A stretch of 43,880 nt of DNA from the NCBI GenBank assembly GCA_004144345.1, contig SEEL01000028.1, forward strand, positions 1-43,880, in the 5' to 3' direction. Shown piece by piece: positions 35,701-43,880 of this stretch. The stretch is from Hyphomicrobiales bacterium. Lineage in GTDB: Bacteria; Pseudomonadota; Alphaproteobacteria; Rhizobiales; Devosiaceae. Below the pieces are notes generated by a model that worked only from the letters and a program-made list of their open reading frames with translations, did not search any database and was not told the DNA's origin. Numbering within the stretch: position 1 is the first letter of the stretch; every line of letters starts with the position of its first letter. The position numbers and the translations under genes are program-made.

Positions 35701-36300
35701 ATGAGCGTTCTTCTGGCCATCGACACTGCGGCGCCGCGCCTGCAACTCGCGTTTCGCCGCCCCGACGGGTCCGTCGAAAGCCTCGTCGAAGACATGGCCA
35801 CCGGCCAGGCCGAGCGCCTGTTCCCCGCCCTCGATGAACTGCTGGCCCGCTCCGGCGTCGCCTATGCCGACCTCGCCCGCATCGCCGTCACCACCGGTCC
35901 CGGCTCCTTCACCGGCCTCCGCATCGGCCTCTCCGCCGCGCGCGGCCTCGGCCTCGCGCTGAACATCCCCGTTCTCGGCATCCCCTCGCTCTTCGCCCTC
36001 TCGCTGAGCGCCGCCGGCCCTGCCGCCGTGCTGCTCGATGCCAAGCGCGGCGAGGCCTATTTCCAGCTCTTTGCCGGTTCCGCCGCCCCCGCGAGCGACG
36101 CCCTGCTCCTGCCGATGCCCGAGGCCGAAGCGCGCGCCGGCACCACCCCCCGCATCACCAGCGCCGCCGTCGATATCGCCGCGCTGGCTGCCTTCGCCGC
36201 GACGGCCGATCCTGCCGCCTGGCCGCCCGAAGCCGCTTACATCCGCGACGCCGATGCCAAGCCGCAGGAGAAATTCCGCGTCGCGAGGGTGCCGTCATGA
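35701..36300 (+). CDS. tsaB: tRNA threonylcarbamoyladenosine biosynthesis protein TsaB
   Basis: A 199-residue ASKHA-fold protein, the non-catalytic partner of TsaD in making t6A37 on ANN-decoding tRNAs. It begins LLAIDTAAPRLQLAF and has the hallmark VTTGPGSFTGLRIGLSAARG; the C-terminal half is alanine-rich and shorter than in E. coli, as usual in alphaproteobacteria. ATG 35701 is preferred; the frame stays open to 35629 without homology. The stop overlaps rimI by four bases (ATGA). Confidence 0.95.
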   Translation: MSVLLAIDTAAPRLQLAFRRPDGSVESLVEDMATGQAERLFPALDELLARSGVAYADLARIAVTTGPGSFTGLRIGLSAARGLGLALNIPVLGIPSLFALSLSAAGPAAVLLDAKRGEAYFQLFAGSAAPASDALLLPMPEAEARAGTTPRITSAAVDIAALAAFAATADPAAWPPEAAYIRDADAKPQEKFRVARVPS

Positions 36301-36779
36301 TGCTGCGCAGCTGGATGGCCCCGCTGGGCCTCCACATCGAGCCGGCCCAGCCGCGCGATGCTGATGCCGCGGCAAAGCTCCATGCCGCGAGCTTCTATCG
36401 CGGCTGGCCGCGCGAGGACCTCGAGGCCTATGTCCTCGACTCCGATACGCCCACCCTCGTCGCCTGCGACAAGCACCGCAAGCTCGCCGGCTTCGCCATG
36501 CTGCGCCTGCTCGGCGATGACGTTGAGTTGATGACCATCGCCGTCGATCCGAAGTTCCGCGGCAAGGGCGTCGGCGAGGCGCTGCTCAAGGCCTGCTTCG
36601 AGGATTTGCTGATGACGCCCGCCAGGCGCATGCTGCTCGAAGTCGCGGCCGACAATCCCGCCGCCATCCGTCTTTACGAGAAGGCCGGCTTCAAGCAGAT
36701 CTCGGAGCGCAAGGGCTACTACGCCCGCCCCAACGGCCAGCCGGCCACCGCTCTTGTGATGGCCCGCGATCTGAATTAG
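36297..36779 (+). CDS. rimI: Ribosomal protein N-acetyltransferase RimI
   Basis: A 160-residue GNAT enzyme that N-terminally acetylates ribosomal protein S18 in E. coli. The acetyl-CoA loop is ELMTIAVDPKFRGKGVGEAL, followed by EVAADNPAAIRLYEKAGFK and the conserved RKGYY tyrosines. It is coupled to tsaB by an ATGA overlap, a conserved pairing. It ends 10 bases before fur, so these genes form one unit. Confidence 0.94.
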   Translation: MMLRSWMAPLGLHIEPAQPRDADAAAKLHAASFYRGWPREDLEAYVLDSDTPTLVACDKHRKLAGFAMLRLLGDDVELMTIAVDPKFRGKGVGEALLKACFEDLLMTPARRMLLEVAADNPAAIRLYEKAGFKQISERKGYYARPNGQPATALVMARDLN

Positions 36780-36789
36780 CGAGGTGTCC

Positions 36790-37227
36790 ATGGAAAAGTC
36801 GGCTCATTCCGAAACCCTCGAAGAGCAATGCGCGGCCAAGGGCATGCGCATGACCGATCAGCGTCGCGTCATCGCGCAGGTGATGGAGGCCGCCGCCGAC
36901 CACCCTGACGTCGAAGAGCTCTACCGCCGCGCCTCGGCCATCGATGCGCGCATCTCGCTCTCCACCGTCTACCGCACCCTCAATCTGTTCGAGGAAGCCG
37001 GCCTCGTCACCAAGCATGATTTCAAGGATGGCCGCGCCCGCTTCGAGCCCATCCCTGATGAGCATCACGACCACCTGATCGATATCCGTACCGGCAAGGT
37101 CATCGAGTTCCGCAACGAGGAAATCGAGGCCATCCAGAATCTCATCGCCAAGCGCCTCGGCTACAAGCTCGTCGATCACCGGCTCGAGCTCTATGCCGTA
37201 CCGCTCAAAGCGGACGACGACAAATGA
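36790..37227 (+). CDS. fur: Fur family metal-responsive regulator (rhizobial Fur/Mur type)
   Basis: A 145-residue Fur-superfamily repressor. The winged helix (MTDQRRVIAQVMEAA, then ISLSTVYRTLNLFEEAGLV) is followed by the metal site EHHDHLID. The CxxC pair that follows this in E. coli Fur is absent (IRTG instead), as in rhizobial Fur/Mur proteins, which respond chiefly to manganese, with iron control taken by Irr and RirA. ATG 36790 has GAGG five bases before it; a GTG at 36784 is an alternative. It overlaps the acyltransferase gene by four bases (ATGA). Confidence 0.93.
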   Translation: MEKSAHSETLEEQCAAKGMRMTDQRRVIAQVMEAAADHPDVEELYRRASAIDARISLSTVYRTLNLFEEAGLVTKHDFKDGRARFEPIPDEHHDHLIDIRTGKVIEFRNEEIEAIQNLIAKRLGYKLVDHRLELYAVPLKADDDK

Positions 37228-38042
37228 TCTTCAGAACGCTGTTCTTTATCTTCATCTACATCCCGGTGATGCTGGTCCTCATTCCGCTGCAGATGGTGCT
37301 GCGGCTGTTCGGCCTCTATTGGCCCTGGCTGCCCCGCGTCTTCTACTCGGTCGGCTGCGTGTTCCTCGGCATTCGCGTCAAGACCATCGGCGAGCCGCTG
37401 CACAACCGCGCCACGCTGCTGCTCTCCAACCACATCTCATGGACCGACATCGTCGCCATCGGTTCGGTCGCCGAGGTCACCTTCGTCGCCAAGAGCGCTG
37501 TGCGCAGCACCTTCTTCGTCGGCTTCCTCGCGCGCCTCGCCCGCACGCTTTTCGTTGACTACAACCGTCGCCAGGATGCCCGGCGCACCAGCCAGGAAAT
37601 GGCGCAGCGCCTCGCCGGCAACGAAGCCGTGCTGTTGTTTGCCGAAGGCCATCGCGACCTCGGCACCCATGTGCAGCCCTTCCGCTCGGCGCTGGTCGGC
37701 GCCGCGCAGGCGGCCATGGAGCAGGGCGGCGCCAAGGATGTCGCCATCCAGCCCGTCACCATCGCCTATACGCATCTGCAGGGCCTGCCTGTGTCGCGCA
37801 ACGAACGCAGCGGCATCTCCGGCATGAATGCCCGCGGCTTCCGCGCCGTCGTCACCAATCTTCTGACCTCGGGCATGAAGGACGTCACCATCGCCTTCGG
37901 CGCCCCGATCCCCCTCGGCCCCGAGACCGATCGCAAGCTCGTCACCAAGCTCGCCGAGACCCAGGTCCGCCGCATGCTGGTGGCACTAAACCGCCACGAG
38001 AAGGAAATCCCGGCGCTCGCCACGGCAACCACAGCGGGCTGA
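37224..38042 (+). CDS. plsC: 1-acylglycerol-3-phosphate acyltransferase family (PlsC; possibly OlsA)
   Basis: A 272-residue membrane-bound acyltransferase. An N-terminal hydrophobic anchor is followed by the catalytic HX4D motif (H70-D75 in NHISWTD) and the acceptor-binding FAEGHRDLG...PFRSAL block at about 139-155, where the common EGTR is EGHR. In rhizobia the gene at this place, between fur and miaB, is OlsA, which acylates lyso-ornithine lipid; in other bacteria it would make phosphatidic acid. Sequence alone does not decide. It starts inside the fur stop codon. Confidence 0.9.
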   Translation: MIFRTLFFIFIYIPVMLVLIPLQMVLRLFGLYWPWLPRVFYSVGCVFLGIRVKTIGEPLHNRATLLLSNHISWTDIVAIGSVAEVTFVAKSAVRSTFFVGFLARLARTLFVDYNRRQDARRTSQEMAQRLAGNEAVLLFAEGHRDLGTHVQPFRSALVGAAQAAMEQGGAKDVAIQPVTIAYTHLQGLPVSRNERSGISGMNARGFRAVVTNLLTSGMKDVTIAFGAPIPLGPETDRKLVTKLAETQVRRMLVALNRHEKEIPALATATTAG

Positions 38043-38055
38043 ACGGGCCGGTGCG

Positions 38056-38394
38056 ATGTTCAATATCCTTCACCACGAGACGTTGATCGGCCACTCTGAC
38101 CTCGAAGGTGGTGATCCATCGATGGGCGTCGCCAGCGGCCGGTTCCTGCCCACCGATGGGTTTGCCTCTGTGATTGGTGCGATGACTCCGGTTACCAGAG
38201 GGGATGGGAGTAGGGATCCCGATATTCGCTGGCTAAGAGGGCTTGGCGCAACGACCGCCGCTGGCGTCAGGATCGTGTGCCAGCAGGTAACGGTCTTCGA
38301 AATACCGGCCCCAGGTTCTCCCATCTGGGAGGTTCACTGCGACGGCGTTGTCAGCCCACCCTATGACGACCTCTTCCCGGGTCGCACGGACTGA
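38056..38394 (+). CDS. Hypothetical protein of atypical codon use
   Basis: A 112-residue reading frame starting 13 bases after the acyltransferase stop, without a clear Shine-Dalgarno sequence. It opens MFNILHHETLIGHSDLEGGD and includes GVASGRFLPT and VFEIPAPGSPIWEVHCDGV; soluble, no membrane segment, no recognised domain. I have the impression of similar small proteins in other alphaproteobacteria but cannot name a family. It uses codons rare in the neighbours (AGA, AGG, ATA, CTA, AGT), suggesting later acquisition. It may be read through from the fur-acyltransferase unit. Confidence 0.65.
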   Translation: MFNILHHETLIGHSDLEGGDPSMGVASGRFLPTDGFASVIGAMTPVTRGDGSRDPDIRWLRGLGATTAAGVRIVCQQVTVFEIPAPGSPIWEVHCDGVVSPPYDDLFPGRTD

Positions 38395-38402
38395 CGCGGC
38401 GC

Positions 38403-38780
38403 TCAGCGCTCATCCACCACGCAGAACTGGTTGCCCTCGGGGTCACGCAACACCGTGAACCCATCGCGCTGATACCAGACGCTTGCGCCGATCGCCGTGA
38501 GCCGCGCCACCTCCGCCTTGCGGTCCCTCGTCGCCAGATCGAGATGGATGCGGTTGCGCTCGAGTCGCGGTCCCTCACGCAGCTGGCAGCAGATCACCGG
38601 CCCCGGCCCGTCCACCAGCACAGTGGGATCGGTCTCCGGCGTCAGCCCCAGCGCCGCCAGCCGGGCGATCTCGGCCCCGTCATAGGGCCGCACCGCATAC
38701 CCATCGACCGCCGCCGCCCAGAACCGGGCGAGCGACGCCGGATGATCCGCATCGATCACGATCTCCTTGAGCCTGCCCAT
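38403..38780 (-). CDS. VOC family protein (glyoxalase-like)
   Basis: A 125-residue glyoxalase-like protein: two beta-alpha modules, beginning LKEIVIDADHPASLARFWAA and ending GFTVLRDPEGNQFCVVDE, with NRIHLDLATRD in the middle. This pattern belongs to the Glyoxalase_6 subgroup, whose function is mostly unknown. ATG 38780 is preferred because homology begins there and GGAAGG precedes it. It is convergent with the hypothetical gene, eight bases apart. Confidence 0.85.
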   Translation of the reverse strand: MGRLKEIVIDADHPASLARFWAAAVDGYAVRPYDGAEIARLAALGLTPETDPTVLVDGPGPVICCQLREGPRLERNRIHLDLATRDRKAEVARLTAIGASVWYQRDGFTVLRDPEGNQFCVVDER

Positions 38781-38807
38781 CGCCCTTCCTCCAAAGCTTG
38801 CAGTCGG

Positions 38808-38865
38808 GTTCCTCCACCGCGTGGCGAGGGAGGGGGACCACGCGTAGCGTGGTGGAGGGGGCGAC
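38808..38865. repeat. REP-like palindromic intergenic element
   Basis: A purine-rich stretch with two short palindromes, CCAC-CGC-GTGG and ACCACGC-GTA-GCGTGGT (38837-38853), separated by GCGAGGGAGGGGG. It lies between the VOC and miaB starts. Elements of this appearance are dispersed repeats in many alphaproteobacterial genomes; only one copy is in this window. Confidence 0.45.
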
Positions 38866-38952
38866 CACAAGCACCGCACCCGCCCAAGCCCATCGCTCCG
38901 GCCCGTCGGCCGCAATTTGGCAGACCCGCCGCTTAGGTGTATTCACCCGCCC

Positions 38953-40362
38953 ATGACCGACCACATCCGCGAAATCCGGCCGAAAAAGCTCTTCATCAAG
39001 ACCTATGGCTGTCAGATGAATGTCTATGACAGCGACCGCATGGCCGACGCGCTGGCGCCGCACGGCTATGAGCCGACGCCGGATATGGATGCCGCGGATC
39101 TCATCGTCCTCAACACCTGCCACATCCGCGAAAAGGCCAGCGAGAAGGTCTTTTCCGAACTCGGCCGTCTCGCCGAGCTGCGCAAGGAAGGCCGCAACTT
39201 CATGGTCGGCGTCGCCGGCTGCGTCGCCCAGGCCGAGGGCGAGGAGATCGCCCGCCGCGCCAAGGGCCGCGTCGATATGGTGTTCGGGCCGCAATCCTAT
39301 CACCGCCTGCCCGATCTCATCGCCCGCGCCGAGCGCGGCGAAATGGTGCTCGAAACCGAATTCCCCGAAGAGGACAAATTCGCCCATCTCCCGGCCGCCA
39401 AGAAGGAAGTGATCCGCGCCCGCGGCCTCACCGCTTTCCTCACCGTGCAGGAAGGCTGCGACAAATTCTGTTCCTTCTGCGTCGTCCCCTATACGCGCGG
39501 CGCCGAAACCAGCCGCCCGCTCGAGCAGGTGCTGGCCGAAGCCCGCACCCTCGTCGATGCCGGCGTCCGCGAACTCACGCTGCTCGGCCAGAACGTCAAT
39601 GCCTGGCACGGGCTCGATGCGCGCGGCCGCAGCGTCGGCCTCGGCGAACTCTGCGCCCGGCTGGCGGAAATCGAGGGCCTCGCCCGCATCCGCTACACCA
39701 CCAGCCACCCCTCCGACATGTCGGACGAGCTGATCGAAGCGCATCGCGACAATGACAAGCTGATGCCGTACCTCCATCTGCCGGTGCAGTCGGGGTCCGA
39801 CCGCATCCTCAAATCGATGAACCGCCGCCACACCCGCGCCGACTATCTGACGCTCATCGACCGCATCAAATCCGCCCGCCCCGACATGGCCATGTCCGGC
39901 GATTTCATCGTCGGCTTCCCCGGCGAAACCGACGCGGATTTTGAACAGACGCTGCAGATTGTTCGCGAAGTCGGCTATGCCTCGGCCTACACCTTCAAAT
40001 ATTCGACCCGCCCCGGCACCCCCGGCGCCACCATGGACGGCCAGATCGAGGAAGCCATCAAGACCGAGCGCCTCGCTGCGCTGAACCAGCTGATCACCAC
40101 CCAAATGCGCGATTTCGGCAGATCCGTCGTCGGGCGCACCCTCGACGTGCTGATCGAAAAACCCGGCCGCATGCCCGGCCAGATCGGCGGCCGCTCGCCC
40201 TATCTGCAGGCCGTCCACATGGCAGGCAGCGAAGCGCTCATCGGCTCCGTCCAGCCCGTCCTTATCGTCGCGGCGGGGAATAACTCAATTGAAGGCAAGA
40301 TTGTCACACACGCGGAACGGAATCCTGTTAGCGTTATTGAGTCTCAACACCCCGCTATCTGA
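38953..40362 (+). CDS. miaB: tRNA-2-methylthio-N6-dimethylallyladenosine synthase MiaB
   Basis: A 469-residue radical-SAM methylthiotransferase that adds the 2-methylthio group to i6A37 in tRNAs. The N-terminal UPF0004 domain binds the auxiliary cluster through C20, C56 and C90 (TYGCQMN, LNTCHIR, AGCVAQ); the radical SAM cluster is C169, C173 and C176 in GCDKFCSFC; a TRAM domain closes the protein. ATG 38953 fits the family start. The last ~70 bases are AT-richer than the rest and contain TTGAG-T-CTCAA (40337-40347), possibly promoter material for phoH. Confidence 0.97.
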   Translation: MTDHIREIRPKKLFIKTYGCQMNVYDSDRMADALAPHGYEPTPDMDAADLIVLNTCHIREKASEKVFSELGRLAELRKEGRNFMVGVAGCVAQAEGEEIARRAKGRVDMVFGPQSYHRLPDLIARAERGEMVLETEFPEEDKFAHLPAAKKEVIRARGLTAFLTVQEGCDKFCSFCVVPYTRGAETSRPLEQVLAEARTLVDAGVRELTLLGQNVNAWHGLDARGRSVGLGELCARLAEIEGLARIRYTTSHPSDMSDELIEAHRDNDKLMPYLHLPVQSGSDRILKSMNRRHTRADYLTLIDRIKSARPDMAMSGDFIVGFPGETDADFEQTLQIVREVGYASAYTFKYSTRPGTPGATMDGQIEEAIKTERLAALNQLITTQMRDFGRSVVGRTLDVLIEKPGRMPGQIGGRSPYLQAVHMAGSEALIGSVQPVLIVAAGNNSIEGKIVTHAERNPVSVIESQHPAI

Positions 40363-40385
40363 GCGGATTTGGAGCAATCGAGCAC

Positions 40386-41408
40386 TTGAACAGGCATTTG
40401 TCCGCCACCCCAGACAACGCCCTTTCCTCCCAGCTTGAACTGGCTTTCGAAGACAACCGCCTCGCTGCCCAGCTGTATGGCGATTTCGACCAGAACCTCG
40501 CTCTCATCGAACAGCGCCTGAAAGTCACCGCTGCGCCGCGGGGCAATCATCTGCTGCTCAAGGGCGCCGCCTCTCAGGTCGATCAGGCACGTCGCGTCCT
40601 CGAATCCCTGTACGGCATGCTGGAAGAGGGCAAACCCCTCGACATCGCCAATGTCGACACCATGATCCGCATGATCGAGACCGAGGACAGCCAGCTGATG
40701 CTGCCCACGCTCGAGAAAAAGGGCAAGGTGCGCATGGCGCAGATCGCGACGCGCAAGGCGACCATCGTCGCCCGCACGCCGGCGCAGGATTCCTACATGC
40801 GCGCCATGGAGCGCGCCGAGCTGGTGTTCGGCATCGGCCCGGCCGGTACCGGCAAGACCTATCTCGCCGTCGCCCATGCCGCCACGCTGCTCGAACGCGG
40901 CGACATCAACCGCATCATCCTGTCGCGTCCCGCCGTCGAAGCCGGCGAACGCCTGGGCTTCCTGCCCGGCGACATGAAGGAAAAGGTCGATCCCTATCTC
41001 CGCCCGCTCTATGACGCGCTCTACGACATGATGCGTCCCGAGCATGTGGAACGCTGTATTACCTCGGGCGTCATCGAAGTCGCGCCGCTCGCTTTCATGC
41101 GCGGCCGCACGCTCGCCAACGCGGTCGTCATCCTCGACGAAGCGCAGAACACCACGTCCATGCAGATGAAGATGTTCCTCACCCGCCTCGGCGAGAACTC
41201 GAAGATGATCGTCACCGGCGATCCGACCCAGATCGATCTGCCGCGCGGCGAAAAATCCGGCCTCGTCGAAGCCACCGCTTTGCTCGATGGCATCGAAGGC
41301 GTCCACATCACGCGCTTCAACGACAAGGACGTCGTCCGCCACGCGCTGGTCGGCCGCATCGTCCGCGCCTACGACGCCGCGAGTGCCAAGCCGGTCCCGC
41401 CAGCATAA
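40386..41408 (+). CDS. phoH: PhoH-like ATPase (YbeZ)
   Basis: A 340-residue PhoH-family P-loop ATPase; YbeZ partners YbeY in rRNA maturation and ribosome quality control. Residues 1-110 include a KH-like RNA-binding region; Walker A is GPAGTGKT at 151-158 and Walker B is AVVILDEAQN. It begins with TTG at 40386, GGAG being 11 bases upstream; no ATG is near. Its TAA shares one base with the ybeY ATG. The miaB-phoH-ybeY-corC-lnt order is strongly conserved in rhizobia. Confidence 0.95.
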   Translation: MNRHLSATPDNALSSQLELAFEDNRLAAQLYGDFDQNLALIEQRLKVTAAPRGNHLLLKGAASQVDQARRVLESLYGMLEEGKPLDIANVDTMIRMIETEDSQLMLPTLEKKGKVRMAQIATRKATIVARTPAQDSYMRAMERAELVFGIGPAGTGKTYLAVAHAATLLERGDINRIILSRPAVEAGERLGFLPGDMKEKVDPYLRPLYDALYDMMRPEHVERCITSGVIEVAPLAFMRGRTLANAVVILDEAQNTTSMQMKMFLTRLGENSKMIVTGDPTQIDLPRGEKSGLVEATALLDGIEGVHITRFNDKDVVRHALVGRIVRAYDAASAKPVPPA

Positions 41409-41878
41409 TGACGCCGCTTAATATCGAGATTTCCCGCAACGCCGAGGGCTGGCCCGAGGCGCTTGATGCCCGTGCCGATGTGGCCGTGCGCGCCGCGCTG
41501 AAGCTCGCCAAGCCCAGGATTACCGGCGCCGCCGAACTCTCGATCGTTCTTACCGACGATGCCGAGCAGCAGGAACTGAACCGCGACTGGCGCGGCATGG
41601 ACAAGCCCACCAATGTCCTGAGTTTCCCGCAAATCGAGCCGTTCGGCCCGGTCACCGGCATCCTCGGCGACATCATTCTCGCCCGGGAAACCCTGGAGCG
41701 CGAGGCGGTGGAGCAAGGGGTTAGCCTCGAGGACCATTTTACCCATCTCGTGGTCCATGGCTTCCTCCACATTCTGGGATATGATCATCTCGAAGAGGAC
41801 GAGGCCCTTGCTATGGAGGGTCTCGAAACCCAGATTCTGGCCTCCCTGGGCGTCGCCGACCCCTATGCCGAAGAGTAG
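41408..41878 (+). CDS. ybeY: Endoribonuclease YbeY
   Basis: A 156-residue metal-dependent endoribonuclease needed for 16S rRNA 3'-end maturation and 70S quality control; in Sinorhizobium it also affects sRNA regulation. The zinc site is complete: H117, H121 and H127 in VVHGFLHILGYDH. TNVLSFP is the other family block. Its ATG overlaps the phoH stop by one base, matching the functional partnership. Confidence 0.97.
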   Translation: MTPLNIEISRNAEGWPEALDARADVAVRAALKLAKPRITGAAELSIVLTDDAEQQELNRDWRGMDKPTNVLSFPQIEPFGPVTGILGDIILARETLEREAVEQGVSLEDHFTHLVVHGFLHILGYDHLEEDEALAMEGLETQILASLGVADPYAEE

Positions 41879-41892
41879 TTGAAGATCTGCCT

Positions 41893-42930
41893 ATGAGCGA
41901 TTCGAGCTTACTACCGAAATCCGAACCCAAGGATCGGCCTCAGGCCGAACCTCCGTCGCCCACCGCCCCCGCCTTGCCGCGGGGGCAATCACTGTGGACG
42001 CGGCTCAAGGCGATGTTCGCCTTCCGCACGATCTCCCTGCGCGACGATCTTGAAGTCGCCCTCGAAGCTGAAGCTGCCGGCGAAACCGCCGACTTCTCCC
42101 CCTCGGAACGCACCATCCTGCAGAATGTGCTGTCGCTCGGCGAAAAGCATGTCGAGGACGTCATGGTGCCGCGCGCCGATATCGAGGCCATCGACATCGA
42201 GTCGACACTGGGCGACATGATCGCGAAATTCCGCTTTGCCGGCCATTCGCGCATCCCGGTCTATGCCGACAACATCGACAACATCACCGGCTTCATCCAC
42301 GTCAAGGACGCGCTCCGGCGCATCACCGAGGTCGTCACCGATCCGGACAAGGACATCCCGGTCAAGCTGGTCTCGACCGCCCTCAAGCTCAAGCTCAACA
42401 AGCTCGACATCGCACGCACCGTGCTCTTCGTGCCGCCGCTGATGCCGGTGGGCGATCTGCTGCAGCAGATGCAGCTCAAGCGCGTCCACATGGCCATCGT
42501 CATCGATGAATATGGCGGCACCGACGGCGTCGTCACAATCGAGGATCTGCTCGAGGCTGTGGTCGGCGAAATCGACGACGAGCATGACGAGATCGACGGG
42601 CCGCTGATCCGCAAGATCAACTCCAACATCTACATCGCCTCGGCCCGCGCCGAACTGGGCGAGGTCGAGGGCGTCATCGGCCCCGATTTCAACCCGGGCG
42701 AACATGGCGACGAAGTTGATACCATCGGCGGCCTCGTCTTCGTGCTCGCCGGCCATGTGCCCGTGAAGGGCGAAACCATCGGCGGCCTCAAGAACTTCGA
42801 GTTCGAAGTGCTGCAGGCCGATTCCCGCCAGCTGCGCCGCATCAAGATCAAGCGGCTGAAGCAGCGGAAGCCGCCCACCAAGGCGGAAGCCAAGGCCGAG
42901 GCAGTTGAGGAGACCAAGGCAGCCGGGTAG
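41893..42930 (+). CDS. CorC/HlyC-type CBS-domain protein (hemolysin family)
   Basis: A 345-residue cytoplasmic protein with a tandem CBS pair from about residue 80 ([19 protein letters not shown]; then [20 protein letters not shown] and [20 protein letters not shown]) and the C-terminal CorC_HlyC domain ([19 protein letters not shown]). It lacks the DUF21 membrane domain, as CorC-type members do. Proposed roles are in magnesium/cobalt efflux and cell-envelope homeostasis beside lnt. It lies 14 bases after ybeY. The C-terminal tail is rich in K, A and E. Confidence 0.94.
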   Translation: MSDSSLLPKSEPKDRPQAEPPSPTAPALPRGQSLWTRLKAMFAFRTISLRDDLEVALEAEAAGETADFSPSERTILQNVLSLGEKHVEDVMVPRADIEAIDIESTLGDMIAKFRFAGHSRIPVYADNIDNITGFIHVKDALRRITEVVTDPDKDIPVKLVSTALKLKLNKLDIARTVLFVPPLMPVGDLLQQMQLKRVHMAIVIDEYGGTDGVVTIEDLLEAVVGEIDDEHDEIDGPLIRKINSNIYIASARAELGEVEGVIGPDFNPGEHGDEVDTIGGLVFVLAGHVPVKGETIGGLKNFEFEVLQADSRQLRRIKIKRLKQRKPPTKAEAKAEAVEETKAAG

Positions 42931-42939
42931 GTGAGGGGC

Positions 42940-42972
42940 ATGGCGCCATTCACCGCTGATTCGCCCGCATGA
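42940..42972 (+). other. Possible ten-codon leader ORF coupled to lnt
   Basis: ATG at 42940, preceded by GTGAGGGG, opens a ten-codon frame (MAPFTADSPA) whose TGA (42970-42972) overlaps the lnt start codon as ATGA. The lnt start itself has no Shine-Dalgarno sequence and is closed upstream by a stop at 42957-42959. The first ten bases form the perfect palindrome ATGGCGCCAT, with GGTGA/TCACC around it (42930-42954). Confidence 0.35.
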
Positions 42973-43880
42973 CCCGCCTCGCGGAATGGACCATGCTCTC
43001 GCATGGCTGGCGGCGCTTCCTCTTGATGCTGGTGCTCGGCGCGCTTGCCGCCACTTCCATCCCGCCGCTCTTCATCCTGCCGGTGCTGTTCGTCACCTTC
43101 CCCTTCTGGGTCTGGGCGCTCGATGGCGCCGAGCGCCGTCCGGGCCTCGGCCGGATTTTCGGCCCCGCCTTCGGCATCGGCTTTGCCTTCGGCTGGGGCT
43201 ATTTCACCGTCGCCTTCCACTGGCTCGGCGCCGCCTTCTTCCTCGAAGGCGGCCTGTTCCTCGCCTTGATGCCATTCGCCATCCTGGCGCTGGCCGCCAT
43301 GATCGCCTTGTTCTGGGGCCTCGCCTCGGCGCTGGCGCATCTGTGCTGGAGCCACGGCGCCTGGCGCATCGTGACCTTGGCCGTCTTCCTCAGCGCCGCC
43401 GAATATGCCCGCGGCACCTTCTTTTCCGGCTTCCCCTTCGATCTGCTCGGCTATGCGCTCACCGCCAATGTCGAGATGATGCAGCTATCGTCGGTCATCG
43501 GCGTCTACGGGCTGACCCTCATCGCGGCGCTCCTCGCGCTCACCCCGGCGCTGATCTGGCCCGCTGACGGCCGCGGCATGGTCGCCCGCCTCGTCCCCTT
43601 CTTCCTCGCCATCGGCATCATCGCGGCGCAAGTCGGTTACGGCAGCATCCGCCTCCGCGACACCACCATCACCGAGCGCACCGATCTCAGCGTCCGCCTC
43701 GTTCAGCCCATCATCACCGAGCACTCCAACTGGGCGGCCGCCAACCCGCCCGACATCATCACGCGGCTGCTCGAAGTTTCCGGCGACATGACCGGCAAGG
43801 ATCTCGTGATCTGGCCGGAATCGGTCTTCCCCTTCTTCATGTCGACCTATCCGGAGGGCCTCGCCCGCATCGCCCGCGCC
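42969..43880 (+). CDS. lnt: Apolipoprotein N-acyltransferase Lnt (partial, 3' end outside window)
   Basis: The first 304 codons of Lnt, open to the window edge. The enzyme adds the third acyl chain to outer-membrane lipoproteins in the inner membrane. Six or so N-terminal membrane segments are seen, with AEYARGTFFSGFPFD, the conserved substrate-proximal loop, then the periplasmic nitrilase domain starting at about 240 (LSVRLVQPIITEHSNW) with the catalytic glutamate in VIWPESVFPF. The remaining lysine and cysteine of the triad would lie beyond the edge. ATG 42969 is the first possible in-frame start. Confidence 0.95.
   Translation, partial: MTRLAEWTMLSHGWRRFLLMLVLGALAATSIPPLFILPVLFVTFPFWVWALDGAERRPGLGRIFGPAFGIGFAFGWGYFTVAFHWLGAAFFLEGGLFLALMPFAILALAAMIALFWGLASALAHLCWSHGAWRIVTLAVFLSAAEYARGTFFSGFPFDLLGYALTANVEMMQLSSVIGVYGLTLIAALLALTPALIWPADGRGMVARLVPFFLAIGIIAAQVGYGSIRLRDTTITERTDLSVRLVQPIITEHSNWAAANPPDIITRLLEVSGDMTGKDLVIWPESVFPFFMSTYPEGLARIARA

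Noticed and set aside
38680-40218. 512-codon minus-strand frame opposite miaB
   Set aside because: Antisense shadow of an intact radical-SAM gene; no domain visible.
1-43880. CRISPR array, tRNA genes, prophage or conjugation genes
   Set aside because: No regularly spaced repeats, no cloverleaf-like segments with conserved T-arm bases, and no phage or transfer proteins were recognised on reading the window.

Overview
The window is dense, high-GC bacterial DNA with almost no spacer. It looks chromosomal and comes from an alphaproteobacterium, most likely of the order Hyphomicrobiales (Rhizobiales); a Devosia-like genus is my best guess, made from gene content and order and not from a marker gene. 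The main support is the order mutS-glnD-murJ-trpS-uspA-nfu-tsaB-rimI-fur-acyltransferase-miaB-phoH-ybeY-corC-lnt, which I recognise as a rhizobial backbone. No rRNA, tRNA, CRISPR array, insertion sequence or prophage gene was recognised.

Layout. Positions 1-9.5 kb hold assorted single genes and regulator-target pairs: a ComM/YifB ATPase, a DUF1295 membrane protein, a phosphotriesterase-like hydrolase, a PhyH dioxygenase divergent from an AraC regulator, a cold-shock/DUF1294 fusion, ohrR divergent from ohr, an epoxide hydrolase behind a YafY/WYL regulator, and a small ArsR protein. Positions 9.5-18 kb are a xylose / xylo-oligosaccharide locus: DUF1697-galM on one strand, divergent from lacI-xylB-xylA-VOC-GH43-SDR. 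Most of its junctions are translationally coupled, and perfect inverted repeats lie at the xylB start and inside the VOC gene. From 18 kb to the right end the conserved backbone runs, interrupted by accessory blocks: a small orphan gene between glnD and murJ; a XRE-cupin regulator with kbl-tdh (threonine catabolism) and a low-GC HNH-nuclease-like gene between murJ and trpS; sulfate-transport genes sbp-cysT-cysW, without cysA, between nfu and tsaB; and an atypical orphan plus a VOC gene between the acyltransferase and miaB. The window ends inside lnt.

How the genes work together. The xylose locus would release xylose from xylo-oligosaccharides in the cytoplasm (GH43), interconvert anomers (GalM), isomerise (XylA) and phosphorylate (XylB), probably under the LacI protein. 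OhrR-Ohr is a self-contained organic-peroxide defence. Kbl and Tdh convert threonine to glycine and acetyl-CoA, probably under the divergent XRE-cupin protein. TsaB and RimI, MiaB, YbeY, TrpS, PhoH and Nfu are translation, tRNA-modification and Fe-S housekeeping; MurJ, the acyltransferase and Lnt serve the envelope.

The most noteworthy observations are the hairpin that contains both the Shine-Dalgarno sequence and the start codon of xylB, a 13-bp perfect inverted repeat just inside the VOC gene, an HNH/zinc protein of foreign composition next to trpS, a threonine dehydrogenase that has lost all four structural-zinc cysteines, convergent genes repeatedly sharing a CTAG double stop, and several well-placed candidate operators. 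No clear new multi-gene defence or mobile system is visible.
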